From UMGS1519 sp963621885 (GTDB lineage Bacteria > Actinomycetota > Coriobacteriia > Coriobacteriales > Eggerthellaceae): 46,190 bases of DNA. Shown piece by piece: positions 26,077 through 33,781 of this stretch (position 1 is the first letter of the stretch; every line of letters begins with the position of its first letter). Made by a program: the position numbers and the translations under genes. The notes beneath the pieces are model-generated. The model made no database searches and was not told where the DNA came from. It saw only the letters and a program-made list of their open reading frames with translations. The DNA lies in NCBI GenBank assembly GCA_963621885.1, contig CAVFFT010000031.1:1-46190 (forward strand), given 5' to 3'.

Positions 26077-26172
26077 AATATTGCGTGGCATAAGGGCGGG
26101 GAATGGTAGCTGAAACACGACAAATGTCACGCTCTGTTTAGCGCGAACTTGGAAAGCCCCCAACCACAACAA

Positions 26173-26200
26173 GAAGGCCGCCACATCCGTGACGGCCTTC
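26173..26200 (-). terminator. Intrinsic terminator of adk
   Basis: GAAGGCCG (26173-26180) pairs with CGGCCTTC (26193-26200). On the minus strand TTGTTG follows the stem. It starts 24 nt past the adk stop. Confidence 0.75.
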
Positions 26201-26224
26201 CTTCATTTGGCTTTCTTTCGAAAA

Positions 26225-26854
26225 CTACTTGATGTCGAGCTTGGCGACGATGTCAGCGAAGACCACATCAAGCTCGCGGTTGCCATCAACCGTCACGAGC
26301 TTGTCCTGGCCGCGATAGTAGTCGATCAGCGGGGTCGTGGACTTTTCGTACACGCGCAGGCGGTTCGTCACCGTCTCCTCGTTGTCGTCATCACGCTGAT
26401 ACATTTCGCCACCGCACTCCGGGCAGGCCGCATCCTGGGCCGTTCCGATATGGCCGCAGCTGCGGCACTGACGACGGCTCGTCAGGCGCTCGATGATGAC
26501 ATCGGCCGGCACATCCACGAGAAGGGCCGCATCAAGCGGACGGTCGAGGCTGGAAAGCATACTGTCAAGCGCAACGGCCTGGGCGGTCGTGCGCGGGAAT
26601 CCGTCAAGCATCACGCCCTTTTCCGTATCGGGCTCGCTCATGCGCTCCTTCATCAGGTTGATGATGAGCTCATCGGGCACCAGTTCGCCCGCGTCCATGA
26701 AGCTCTTGGCCTTTTTGCCCAGGGGCGTCGCATCGGCAACCGCCTGGCGCAGGATGTCGCCAGTCGAAATATGGCACAAGCCGTAGCTATCCTTGAGTTT
26801 CTTCGCCTGCGTGCCCTTGCCAGCACCCGGAGCTCCGAGAAGGACGATATTCAT
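26225..26854 (-). CDS. adk: Adenylate kinase
   Basis: The 209-residue enzyme catalyses ATP + AMP = 2 ADP in the cytosol. Walker A is GAPGAGKGT (7-15). The AMP-binding TGDILR and the DGFPRT segment are intact. The LID domain is the zinc type, with CRSCG and CPECGG Cys pairs, then NRLRVYEKSTTPLIDYY. GAAAGGA precedes the ATG. Unlike many genomes where secY-adk-map-infA are joined, here a terminator lies after secY and adk has its own candidate -10 at 26908-26903. Confidence 0.96.
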   Translation of the reverse strand: MNIVLLGAPGAGKGTQAKKLKDSYGLCHISTGDILRQAVADATPLGKKAKSFMDAGELVPDELIINLMKERMSEPDTEKGVMLDGFPRTTAQAVALDSMLSSLDRPLDAALLVDVPADVIIERLTSRRQCRSCGHIGTAQDAACPECGGEMYQRDDDNEETVTNRLRVYEKSTTPLIDYYRGQDKLVTVDGNRELDVVFADIVAKLDIK

Positions 26855-26902
26855 ATTGCTTCCTTTCGATTACTCAACACGAATGTGTTAGTCAGTTGGC
26901 TT

Positions 26903-26908
26903 ATTCTA
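26903..26908 (-). promoter_or_regulatory. Candidate -10 of adk
   Basis: TAGAAT on the minus strand about 50 nt before the adk ATG. The -35 is not recognisable at 17 nt. Confidence 0.35.
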
Positions 26909-27129
26909 CCGCAAACCCCTGAAGGGTCCGGCCCGCCGTCACAACTTGATGACAAACGCCTGTCTCTTTCTTTGCGCTCATAAGTTAGCGAGTCGCCTCG
27001 TTTCGGTAAAAGAGGCAGCGTTGTTCTCAAGGCTGGGCGAAACAAGCTTTAGTGAACGTCACGCCACGAATTCCCGCTACGCCCATCTCCATCCAAATGC
27101 GCAGGCTCGGCTCTTCCCCACCCAACAAA

Positions 27130-27159
27130 AAGAGCGGCCCACCGGAGTGAACCGCTCTT
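27130..27159 (-). terminator. Intrinsic terminator of the ribosomal protein-secY operon
   Basis: On the minus strand AAGAGCGG (27159-27152) pairs with CCGCTCTT (27137-27130), followed by TTTGTTGGG. It lies 32 nt past the secY stop and separates secY from adk. Confidence 0.8.
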
Positions 27160-27190
27160 GTGCGTTAACGCTGAATGCCAGACGGCACGC

Positions 27191-28471
27191 CTACTTGAAG
27201 AATCCTTCGTAGTTGTGCATCTTCAGCTGGCTTTCCAGCTTGCTCATCGTGTCAAGGCCGACGCCGATCATGATGAGGATCGAGGTGCCGCCAAATGCCT
27301 GGATGAGCTGATTGTTCGTAAAGTAGAACAGAATCGCAGGAATGACCGCGATGGCCGCGACGTAAATCGAACCCGGAAGGGTGACGCGACGGATGCAGTT
27401 GCGGACGTATGTCACCGTGTTGGCACCCGGACGCACGCCAGGAATGAAGCCGCCCTGACGGCGCAGGTTGTCTGCCGTGTCCTCGGGGTTGAAGACCATC
27501 GAGGTGTAGAAGTAGCAGAAGAACACGATGAGGCCTGCGGTGCACACCCAGTTCAGCGGACCCGTCGAGAACGCATTCGCGATCCAGGTGAGCCAGTCGA
27601 CATTGAAGAGCGCTGCGATCTGCGCCGGGAAGTAGATGATGCACGACGCGAAGATGATGGCGATAACGCCGGCCGCGTTCACCTTCAGGGGCAGATAGGT
27701 GCTCTGGCCGCCCATGACGCGACGACCCTGCACGCGCTTCGCGTAGGACACCGGGATGCGGCGCTGCGCACGCTCGATGAAGACGATGGCGGGAATGCAG
27801 GCGATGATGACCACCAGAATGAGGATGGTGATCGCCATGCCCAGACCGCTATCGGCCTGCGAGGTAAGCGACTGGAACACCGCGGACGGGACGCGCGCAA
27901 CAATCGAAACGAAGATGATGAGCGACATGCCGTTGCCAATGCCACGCTGCGTGATAAGCTCGCCCATCCACATGATGCAGGCGGTGCCCGCAACAAGCGT
28001 GAAGACGATGAGGAAGCTCGTCAGAAGAGTGGGAACCTGATCGCTGAACACGACGCCGTACTGCGGCGATTGGAACAGGAGCAGGTAGCCGATGGCGTTG
28101 ATGAGGCCAAGACCCAGAGTAATCCAACGCGTAACCTGCGTGATCTTCTTGCGACCCGGTTCGCCTTCCTTTGCCCAGCGTCCAATCGTCGGCACAACGC
28201 TCTGCATCAGCTGCATGATGATCGATGCGGTGATGTAAGGCATGATGCCCAGCGAGAACACCGAGAAGTTCGAAAGCGCGCCGCCCGTGAAGAGGTCAAG
28301 CATGGTCAGCGAAACATCCGAATCCTGGAATGCGTCCGCGAAGGCATGGAACGGGATGCCCGGAACCGGCACGAACGCACCGAGACGGTAAAGCGCGAGA
28401 ATTCCGAGCGTGAAGAGAATCTTCTTGCGCAGCTCGGGAATCTTGAACGCGTTGACAATGGAATCTAGCAA
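27191..28471 (-). CDS. secY: Preprotein translocase subunit SecY
   Basis: The 426-residue channel subunit of the Sec translocon has ten membrane helices. It carries YRLGAFVPVPGI, the conserved LFTGGALSNFSVFSLGIMPYITASIIMQLM plug and helix 2 region, and the cytosolic loops ERAQRRIPVSYAKRV and DNLRRQGGFIPGVRPG. It begins with TTG at 28471, overlapping the rplO stop by 7 nt, so translation is probably coupled. It is the last gene of the ribosomal cluster, with a terminator at 27130. Confidence 0.96.
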   Translation of the reverse strand: MLDSIVNAFKIPELRKKILFTLGILALYRLGAFVPVPGIPFHAFADAFQDSDVSLTMLDLFTGGALSNFSVFSLGIMPYITASIIMQLMQSVVPTIGRWAKEGEPGRKKITQVTRWITLGLGLINAIGYLLLFQSPQYGVVFSDQVPTLLTSFLIVFTLVAGTACIMWMGELITQRGIGNGMSLIIFVSIVARVPSAVFQSLTSQADSGLGMAITILILVVIIACIPAIVFIERAQRRIPVSYAKRVQGRRVMGGQSTYLPLKVNAAGVIAIIFASCIIYFPAQIAALFNVDWLTWIANAFSTGPLNWVCTAGLIVFFCYFYTSMVFNPEDTADNLRRQGGFIPGVRPGANTVTYVRNCIRRVTLPGSIYVAAIAVIPAILFYFTNNQLIQAFGGTSILIMIGVGLDTMSKLESQLKMHNYEGFFK

Positions 28472-28914
28472 GGCAGCTCAACCTTTCCGCCTGCGGCTTC
28501 AATCTTCGCCTTCGCATTCGCGGAGACCTTGTCGACACGCACGGTCAGGGCCTTGGTCAGTTCACCATCGCCGAGAACCTTCACGAGCTCGTTCTCCTTC
28601 TTGATGATGCCCTTGGCCTTGAGGCTCGCACCGTCGACAACCTCGCCCGCTTCGTACTTGAGCTCGAGACGGCCAACGTTGACGGCCTTGTACTCAACGC
28701 GGTTGATGTTGGTGAAGCCGGGGAGCTTCGGAAGACGACGCGCCAGAGGAGTCTGACCGCCCTCAAAGCCCTTAGCCTTGCCGCCGCCAGCGCGCGACTT
28801 CTGACCGTTCATACCACGACCGGCGGTCTTGCCGGTGCCAGAGCCGTTACCGCGACCAACGCGCTTGCGCGAATGACGAGAGCCCGCAGCCGGTTTGAGA
28901 TCCTTAAGTTCCAT
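28465..28914 (-). CDS. rplO: 50S ribosomal protein L15
   Basis: The 149-residue protein has the L15 N-terminus MELKDLKPAAGSRHSRKRVGRGNGSGTGKTAGRG, which threads into 23S rRNA, and the FEGGQTPLARRLPKLPGF core. It is separated from rpmD by 162 nt, an unusually large gap for this operon. The gap contains a terminator-like hairpin (29020-29048) and a perfect 7-bp inverted repeat just before the ribosome binding site. Its end overlaps secY. Confidence 0.96.
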   Translation of the reverse strand: MELKDLKPAAGSRHSRKRVGRGNGSGTGKTAGRGMNGQKSRAGGGKAKGFEGGQTPLARRLPKLPGFTNINRVEYKAVNVGRLELKYEAGEVVDGASLKAKGIIKKENELVKVLGDGELTKALTVRVDKVSANAKAKIEAAGGKVELPC

Positions 28915-28932
28915 GTTAATCCTTTCTTCGCA

Positions 28933-28949
28933 GACGGATGGTATCCGTC
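28933..28949 (-). repeat. Perfect inverted repeat just upstream of rplO
   Basis: GACGGAT (28933-28939), loop GGT, ATCCGTC (28943-28949). In the minus-strand transcript the hairpin ends about 19 nt before the rplO ATG, close to its ribosome binding site AAAGGA. It may modulate rplO-secY translation. Confidence 0.5.
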
Positions 28950-29019
28950 ACTGGCCGCTCGCCGCCAGCTGACTGGTCAATCTCGTGCCCCTATGGCACA
29001 AGCCTTTGAATAATAACGC

Positions 29020-29048
29020 AAAACGGCAGCCGTTGCGACTGCCGTTTT
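29020..29048 (-). terminator. Terminator-like hairpin inside the spc operon (rpmD/rplO)
   Basis: AAAACGGCAG (29020-29029) and CTGCCGTTTT (29039-29048) form a perfect 10-bp stem with a 9-nt loop. The minus-strand RNA ends in UUUUGCGUUAUUAUU after the stem. It lies 28 nt past the rpmD stop and before rplO-secY, so it could partly terminate the operon. No convincing new promoter is seen after it. Confidence 0.65.
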
Positions 29049-29076
29049 GTTTACTCCATATGAAATGAAGAGCTAT

Positions 29077-29268
29077 TTAGTCTTCGACAACCTCGACGAG
29101 GTGCTTCACCTTGAAGATCATGCCACGAACCGAGGGGTTGTCCACCTGGTCAACCGTGCGACCGATCTTGTCGAGGCCGAGGGCGCGAAGGGTACGGCGC
29201 TGGTCGTACTTCTTCGCGATGGGGCTACCCGTCTGGGTGATGTGCAGCGTCTTCTTCTGCTCTGCCAT
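29077..29268 (-). CDS. rpmD: 50S ribosomal protein L30
   Basis: The 63-residue protein matches bacterial L30: LHITQTGSPIAKKYDQRRTLRALGL, GRTVDQVDNPSVRGMIFKVKHLVEV. It begins two bases after the rpsE stop and is followed by the 29020-29048 hairpin. L30 is a small 23S rRNA-binding protein of the large subunit, and family length is about 60. Confidence 0.95.
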   Translation of the reverse strand: MAEQKKTLHITQTGSPIAKKYDQRRTLRALGLDKIGRTVDQVDNPSVRGMIFKVKHLVEVVED

Positions 29269-29270
29269 CG

Positions 29271-29795
29271 CTAGTCCTCCTTCCAGCCGTACATGTAGGC
29301 CACGGAAACGCCGCGGCGCTCAGCGACCTGCTCCGCAGATTCCATCTGCTTGAGGCCTTCAGCGGTCGCCTTGACGATGTTCATGGCGTTGTTCGTGCCG
29401 AGAGACTTGGTCAGCACGTTCTTGACACCTGCAAGCTCGAGCACTGCACGAGCCGGGCCACCGGCGATAACACCGGTACCAGGGGTAGCAGGCTTGATCA
29501 TGACGCGGCCGGCACCGAACTCGCCGATAACCGGATGCGGCAGGGTGCCTTCCGGGGTCAGAGGAACCGTGAACATGTTCTTCTTGGCATCCTCAACGCC
29601 CTTGCGGATAGCGATGGGCACTTCCTGGGACTTGCCCATGCCGATACCCACGCGACCATTGCGGTCACCCACGACAACGAGAGCGGTCAGACCGAAACGA
29701 CGGCCACCTTTAACCACCTTCGATACGCGGTTGATGTAAACGACGCGTTCCTCGAGTTCGGGAATGTCGTTCTTCTTTTCCTGTCTACGAGCCAT
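29271..29795 (-). CDS. rpsE: 30S ribosomal protein S5
   Basis: The 174-residue protein contains the S5 double-stranded RNA-binding region (ELEERVVYINRVSKVVKGGRRFGLTALVVVGD) and the C-terminal domain with GRVMIKPATPGTGVIAGGPARAVLELAG. S5 helps set decoding accuracy in the 30S subunit. It lies between rplR and rpmD with short spacing. Confidence 0.97.
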   Translation of the reverse strand: MARRQEKKNDIPELEERVVYINRVSKVVKGGRRFGLTALVVVGDRNGRVGIGMGKSQEVPIAIRKGVEDAKKNMFTVPLTPEGTLPHPVIGEFGAGRVMIKPATPGTGVIAGGPARAVLELAGVKNVLTKSLGTNNAMNIVKATAEGLKQMESAEQVAERRGVSVAYMYGWKED

Positions 29796-29811
29796 AAGCG
29801 TATTCCCTCTC

Positions 29812-30180
29812 TTAGAACTTCAGTCCGGCCTCGCGGGCGCCTTCGGCAACCGCTGCGACACGACCATGGTAGATGTGGCCACCGCGGTCAAACACAACCG
29901 TGTCGATGCCCGCGTCAAGAGCCTTCTTGCCGATGATCTTGCCGATTTCCTTAGCACCAGCAACCGTGTTGCCACGCTCGCCGGTCGTCTTGAAGTCGGG
30001 ACCCAGAGTGGAAGCTCCAACAAGGGTCTTGCCTGCGACATCGTCGATTACCTGAACATACACATTCGCGCTAGAGCGGCTGACGTTCAGGCGAGGACGG
30101 GCCGCGGTGCCGGAAACCTTACCGCGGACGCGCTTCTGGCGACGACGCTGATTCGCTGCTTTCTTCTGCAACTTGTCCAT
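29812..30180 (-). CDS. rplR: 50S ribosomal protein L18
   Basis: The 122-residue protein shows the L18 pattern: basic start KKAANQRRRQKRVRGKVSGTAARPRLNVSRS, then NVYVQVIDDVAGKTLVGASTL and VVFDRGGHIYHGRVAAVAEGAREAGL. It binds 5S rRNA in the central protuberance. It lies between rplF and rpsE, with 16-24 nt gaps. Confidence 0.97.
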   Translation of the reverse strand: MDKLQKKAANQRRRQKRVRGKVSGTAARPRLNVSRSSANVYVQVIDDVAGKTLVGASTLGPDFKTTGERGNTVAGAKEIGKIIGKKALDAGIDTVVFDRGGHIYHGRVAAVAEGAREAGLKF

Positions 30181-30204
30181 TGCTTACCTACCTGACCTTC
30201 CGTC

Positions 30205-30747
30205 TTATTCGCCCTTGGCGGCCTTGCCCAGCTTACGGCGCACACGCTCGCCACTGTAGCGGATGCCCTTGCCCTTGTACGGTTCAGGCGGACGCCACTT
30301 GCGCACGTCGGCGGCAACCTGGCCCACTTGCTCTTTGGAGATGCCCTTGACGAGAATCTCTGTCTGGGACGGAACCTCGAACTCGATGTTCTGAGGAGCC
30401 TCAATCAAGACCGGATGCGAGAAACCGAGCTGCAGCTCAAGATTCTTGCCCTTCAGCGCGGCACGATAGCCAACGCCGACCAGCTCGAGCTTCTTCGAAT
30501 AACCTTCGGAAACGCCGATGACCATGTTGTTGATCAGGGTGCGCGTCAGGCCATGGAGGCTGCGAGCCTCACGGGTGTCGTCCGGACGCGTCACGATGAC
30601 CTCAGCGCCCTCCTGCGCAATGGTCATCATCGGATTGAACTCACGGGTGAGTTCGCCTTTGGGGCCCTTGACGGTAACGACATGGCCCTCGATCTTCACC
30701 TCAACACCAGCAGGAATGGTGACGGGCTGCTTGCCAATACGAGACAT
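30205..30747 (-). CDS. rplF: 50S ribosomal protein L6
   Basis: The 180-residue protein begins MSRIGKQPVTIPAGVEV and carries the second-domain motif PEPYKGKGIRYSGERVRRKLGKA, both standard for L6. It sits at the base of the L7/L12 stalk near the GTPase centre. Ribosome binding site AAAGGAGAGG precedes the ATG. It lies 14 nt after rpsH. Confidence 0.97.
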   Translation of the reverse strand: MSRIGKQPVTIPAGVEVKIEGHVVTVKGPKGELTREFNPMMTIAQEGAEVIVTRPDDTREARSLHGLTRTLINNMVIGVSEGYSKKLELVGVGYRAALKGKNLELQLGFSHPVLIEAPQNIEFEVPSQTEILVKGISKEQVGQVAADVRKWRPPEPYKGKGIRYSGERVRRKLGKAAKGE

Positions 30748-30761
30748 ATCCCTCTCCTTTC

Positions 30762-31157
30762 CTACCAGATATAGGCGATGACCTCGCCGCCGATGCCCTT
30801 CTTGCGAGCATCGCGATCAGCCATCACACCCTGGCTCGTCGAAATGATTGCCGTGCCAAGACCACCCAGAACGCGGGGCAGCTCATCCTTGCCGGCGTAA
30901 ATGCGCAGACCCGGCTTCGAGATGCGCTTGATGCCGCGGATGACGCGAGCGTTCTTCGGGCCGTACTTCAGCGTCACAACGAGCGTGCCGCGGGGATCGC
31001 CCTCGACAACCTCGTAGTCGGCGATATAGCCTTCAGCCTTCATAATTCTGGCAATGTCCACGAGCTTCTTGCTCGTCGGCATGGAGACATCCTCCTTGCC
31101 AGCGGAATTTGCGTTACGAATGCGCGTAAGCATATCCGCGATGGTATCAGTCATCAT
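30762..31157 (-). CDS. rpsH: 30S ribosomal protein S8
   Basis: The 131-residue protein has the S8 start MTDTIADMLTRIRNAN and C-terminal STSQGVMADRDARKKGIGGEVIAYIW. Two ATGs stand in tandem (31157, 31154); GGAG nine bases before the first favours 31157. The open frame continues to 31244 without homology. S8 binds 16S rRNA helix 21 and in some bacteria represses the spc operon. Confidence 0.96.
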   Translation of the reverse strand: MMTDTIADMLTRIRNANSAGKEDVSMPTSKKLVDIARIMKAEGYIADYEVVEGDPRGTLVVTLKYGPKNARVIRGIKRISKPGLRIYAGKDELPRVLGGLGTAIISTSQGVMADRDARKKGIGGEVIAYIW

Positions 31158-31261
31158 GTTTGGTTTCTCCTTAGTCCCTGATGAACCCGTCCGCCGGTTC
31201 GTCTGTCCCCTTGAGCCAGACGCCTGCCGGATTGGCCCACCCAAACATTACCTGCAGGTTC

Positions 31262-31447
31262 CTACCAGGAGGACTTGGTAACGCCGGGCAGTTCGCCTCT
31301 GTTCGCAAGCTCGCGCAGGCATACGCGGCACAGCTTGAACTTGCGGTAGTATGCACGCGGACGTCCGCAACGCTCACAGCGGTTATGCTGGCGCGTCGAG
31401 TACTTCGGCTCGCGCTTCGCCTTGGCGATCATCGATTTCTTTGCCAT
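31262..31447 (-). CDS. rpsZ: 30S ribosomal protein S14, zinc-binding type Z
   Basis: The 61-residue protein is the short, zinc-containing S14 form. CERCGRPRAYYRKFKLCRVC supplies the four Cys ligands, and it ends RELANRGELPGVTKSSW. The start at 31447 (MAKKSMIAKAKRE) is the family start; the frame is open to 31504 without homology. Spacing to rpsH is about 100 nt. Confidence 0.96.
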   Translation of the reverse strand: MAKKSMIAKAKREPKYSTRQHNRCERCGRPRAYYRKFKLCRVCLRELANRGELPGVTKSSW

Positions 31448-31516
31448 GCAGAATCCTTCTTCCTGTTGGATCTTGGAAATGCCGCCTTGGGCAATTAAGC
31501 CCAAGGGACGAGCTTA

Positions 31517-32059
31517 CTACTTCTTGAACGGGAAGCCCAGCTCGTTGAAAAGCATACGAGCAGCTTCATCGGTCTCAGCGCTTGTCACGAACGTGATGTC
31601 CATACCACGCGTGCGGTCGATTTTATCGTATTCAATCTCCGCAAAGATAAGCTGTTCCTGAATACCCAGAGAATAGTTGCCACGGCCGTCAAAGCTGTCG
31701 GGATTCAAGCCGCGGAAGTCGCGAACGCGGGGAAGAGCGGTCGCCAGCAGGCGATCGAGGAACTCCCACATGCGGTCGCCACGCAGAGTGACCTTGGCGC
31801 CAATGGCCTGGCCCTCACGCAGGTGGAAAGCCGCGATGGACTTCTTGGCGCGACGGATGCTCGGCTGCTGACCGGTGATGGCGCGCATGTCTGCGACGGC
31901 ACCGTCCATCAGCTTCGCATCGCCCGCAGCGCGGCCGACGCCCATGTTCACGACGATCTTCTCAAGTCGCGGAATCTGGTTCACGTTCTTAAGCTCGAGC
32001 TCTTTGAAGAGCTTCGGAGCAATTTCGCTCGTGTATTTTTCCTTCAGTCGAGGAGCCAT
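31517..32059 (-). CDS. rplE: 50S ribosomal protein L5
   Basis: The 180-residue protein shows NQIPRLEKIVVNMGVG, QPSIRRAKKSIAAFHLREGQAIGAKVTLRG and GRGNYSLGIQEQLIFAEIEYDKIDRTRGMDI, all L5 landmarks. L5 binds 5S rRNA and contacts tRNA in the P site. The gene is preceded by an 81-nt gap holding a stable GNRA-capped hairpin (32108-32125), at the place where S8 represses translation in E. coli. Confidence 0.97.
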   Translation of the reverse strand: MAPRLKEKYTSEIAPKLFKELELKNVNQIPRLEKIVVNMGVGRAAGDAKLMDGAVADMRAITGQQPSIRRAKKSIAAFHLREGQAIGAKVTLRGDRMWEFLDRLLATALPRVRDFRGLNPDSFDGRGNYSLGIQEQLIFAEIEYDKIDRTRGMDITFVTSAETDEAARMLFNELGFPFKK

Positions 32060-32107
32060 TGTCCTTGCCTTTCCGATGATTTGAACCCTGGATTTCCGAC
32101 CCAGAGT

Positions 32108-32125
32108 CCCCGGCTTTCGCCGGGG
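32108..32125 (-). promoter_or_regulatory. GNRA-capped hairpin upstream of rplE
   Basis: CCCCGGC (32125-32119 read on minus), tetraloop GAAA, GCCGGGG (32114-32108). It is followed by ACTCTGG, not by a T-run, so it is not a typical terminator. It ends about 48 nt before the rplE start and could take part in translational control. Confidence 0.5.
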
Positions 32126-32140
32126 TCATGATAATAAAAA

Positions 32141-32458
32141 CTACTGGATGGCCTTGCCGCACTTCTTGCAGGAGCGCAGCTTCTTGCCGTCCTCAAACAC
32201 ATGCGCAATGCGGGTCGGCTTGCCGCAGCTCGGGCAAACGAGCTGGACGTTCGACACGTCAAGCGGAGCGGCAATCTTGGTGAGACCACCCTGCTGATTC
32301 TGCTGGTTCGGGTGAACCGCCTTCGTCACAAGGTTGAGGTTCTCAACAACCACACGACCCTTTTCGGGAATCACCTTGACGACTTCGCCTTGGGAACCCT
32401 TGTCCTTGCCGGCGATGATGAGGACCTTGTCGCCCTTCCTAATGTTCATCTTTGCCAT
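32141..32458 (-). CDS. rplX: 50S ribosomal protein L24 with two CxxC pairs
   Basis: The 105-residue protein has the L24 KOW start MNIRKGDKVLIIAGKDKGSQGEVVKVIPEKGRVVVENLN. The C-terminal half carries CPSCGKPTR and CKKCGKAIQ, two CxxC pairs that could bind zinc. Many bacterial L24 proteins lack these. L24 is an early assembly initiator of the 50S subunit. It lies 14 nt after rplN. Confidence 0.96.
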   Translation of the reverse strand: MAKMNIRKGDKVLIIAGKDKGSQGEVVKVIPEKGRVVVENLNLVTKAVHPNQQNQQGGLTKIAAPLDVSNVQLVCPSCGKPTRIAHVFEDGKKLRSCKKCGKAIQ

Positions 32459-32472
32459 GGTACTTCCTTAAT

Positions 32473-32841
32473 CTAGAGCGTCTCAGGCGCCAGCGAGACG
32501 ATCTTCGAGTACCCGCGCTCGCGCAGCTCGCGCGCAACAGGTCCAAAGATACGCGTTCCGCGGGGAGCGCCATTCGCGTCGACAAGCACAGCCGCATTCT
32601 GGTCGAAGCGGATGTACGAGCCGTCATCGCGGCGAACTTCCTTCTTCACACGGACGACGACGCAGCGCACGACCTCGCCCTTCTTCACCTGACCATTCGG
32701 GATGGCCTCCTTCACGCTGCAGATGATGATGTCACCAAGACCCGCATAGCGACGCTTCGAGCCGCCCAGAACCTTGATGCACTGCACCTTGCGCGCGCCG
32801 GAATTGTCGGCCACCGCGAGCATGGATTGCATCTGAATCAT
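32473..32841 (-). CDS. rplN: 50S ribosomal protein L14
   Basis: The 122-residue protein shows MIQMQSMLAVADNSGARKVQCIKVLGG, IRFDQNAAVLVD and GTRIFGPVARELRERGYSKIVSLAPETL, the standard L14 sequence and length. L14 lies at the subunit interface near the L19 bridge. It is 37 nt after rpsQ. Confidence 0.97.
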   Translation of the reverse strand: MIQMQSMLAVADNSGARKVQCIKVLGGSKRRYAGLGDIIICSVKEAIPNGQVKKGEVVRCVVVRVKKEVRRDDGSYIRFDQNAAVLVDANGAPRGTRIFGPVARELRERGYSKIVSLAPETL

Positions 32842-32878
32842 GGTGCTATTCCTTCCTTACACTCGTCGTTGCCGACTG

Positions 32879-33139
32879 TTACTTCGCCTTTTCGATGATC
32901 TCGACAAGACGCCAACGCTTCTTAGCGGAAAGCGGACGCGTCTCCATGATTCGCACGGTGTCGCCGACGCCAGCCTCGTTGTTCTCATCATGAGCATGGA
33001 ACTTCTTGGTGGTCGTCATCATCTTCCCGTAGACCGGATGCGGCTTACGCTCTTCGGTCATGACCACGATGGTCTTGTCGTTCACGTCAGAAACAACAAC
33101 ACCCTGGCGAACTTTGCGGGAATTACGCTCTTCAGCCAT
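32879..33139 (-). CDS. rpsQ: 30S ribosomal protein S17
   Basis: The 86-residue protein has the OB-fold S17 pattern RQGVVVSDVNDKTIVVMTEERKPHPVYGKMMTTTKKFHAHDE and GDTVRIMETRPLSAKKRWRLVEIIEKAK. It binds the 5' domain of 16S rRNA early in assembly. It begins 13 nt after rpmC. Confidence 0.97.
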   Translation of the reverse strand: MAEERNSRKVRQGVVVSDVNDKTIVVMTEERKPHPVYGKMMTTTKKFHAHDENNEAGVGDTVRIMETRPLSAKKRWRLVEIIEKAK

Positions 33140-33152
33140 TGTTCACTCCTCT

Positions 33153-33359
33153 CTAGTTCGCCTTCGTGGCGGCAATCTCACGGGCACGCATCTCGGTCTT
33201 GATGCGAGCGATGTCCTTCTTTACCTGGCCAACACGAGCCGTGTTGTCAAGCTGGCTCGTCGCCATCTGAAAACGCAGATTGAAAAGCTCTGCGCGGGCT
33301 TCTTCGAGCTTCGCCTTCAAATCGTCAGACGAGAACTCGCGGACCTGGGAATACTTCAT
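33153..33359 (-). CDS. rpmC: 50S ribosomal protein L29
   Basis: This 68-residue helical protein has LKAKLEEARAELFNLRFQMATSQLDNTARVGQVKKDIARIKT, typical of L29. It lies at the polypeptide exit, where trigger factor and SRP dock. The ATG shares one base with the rplP stop at 33359. Confidence 0.95.
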   Translation of the reverse strand: MKYSQVREFSSDDLKAKLEEARAELFNLRFQMATSQLDNTARVGQVKKDIARIKTEMRAREIAATKAN

Positions 33360-33781
33360 TAGTCCTGATCCTCACTTTCGCGGTGAACGATTTTGCACTT
33401 GATGGGAAGCTTGTGAATGCCAAGGCGCAAAGCCTCCTGCGCGGTCGCGTCGTCGGTACCCGCAATCTCGAACATGATGCGGCCCGGCTTCACGACAGCA
33501 ACCCAGGCTTCGGGAGCGCCCTTGCCCTTACCCATGCGGGTTTCGGCGGGCTTCTTCGAAATGGGCTTGTCGGGGAAGATGGTGATCCACACGTTGCCGC
33601 CACGCTTCATATGACGCGTGATAGCAACACGGCAGGCCTCAATCTGGCGGTTGGTGATCCAAGCGCGGTCGAGCGCCTGAATGCCCCAGACACCATGGTT
33701 GAGCTTGGTGCCACCCTTCGCGTTGCCCTTCATGGAGCCACGCTGCACCTTACGGTGCTGAACACGTTTAGGAGCAAGCAT
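33359..33781 (-). CDS. rplP: 50S ribosomal protein L16
   Basis: The 140-residue protein shows MLAPKRVQHRKVQRGSMKGNAKGG, RHMKRGGNVWITIFPDKPISKKPAETRMGKGKGAPEAWVAVVKPGRIMFEI, typical L16. It orders tRNA binding at the A site. Start and stop overlap rpsC and rpmC by one base each, implying coupled translation. Confidence 0.97.
   Translation of the reverse strand: MLAPKRVQHRKVQRGSMKGNAKGGTKLNHGVWGIQALDRAWITNRQIEACRVAITRHMKRGGNVWITIFPDKPISKKPAETRMGKGKGAPEAWVAVVKPGRIMFEIAGTDDATAQEALRLGIHKLPIKCKIVHRESEDQD

Larger units (their letters stand above)
26855..27190. other. Intergenic region between adk and secY
   Basis: These 336 bases hold the adk leader and candidate -10 (26908-26903) and the secY terminator (27130-27159). 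Nothing else is recognised; short frames here look spurious. Confidence 0.55.
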
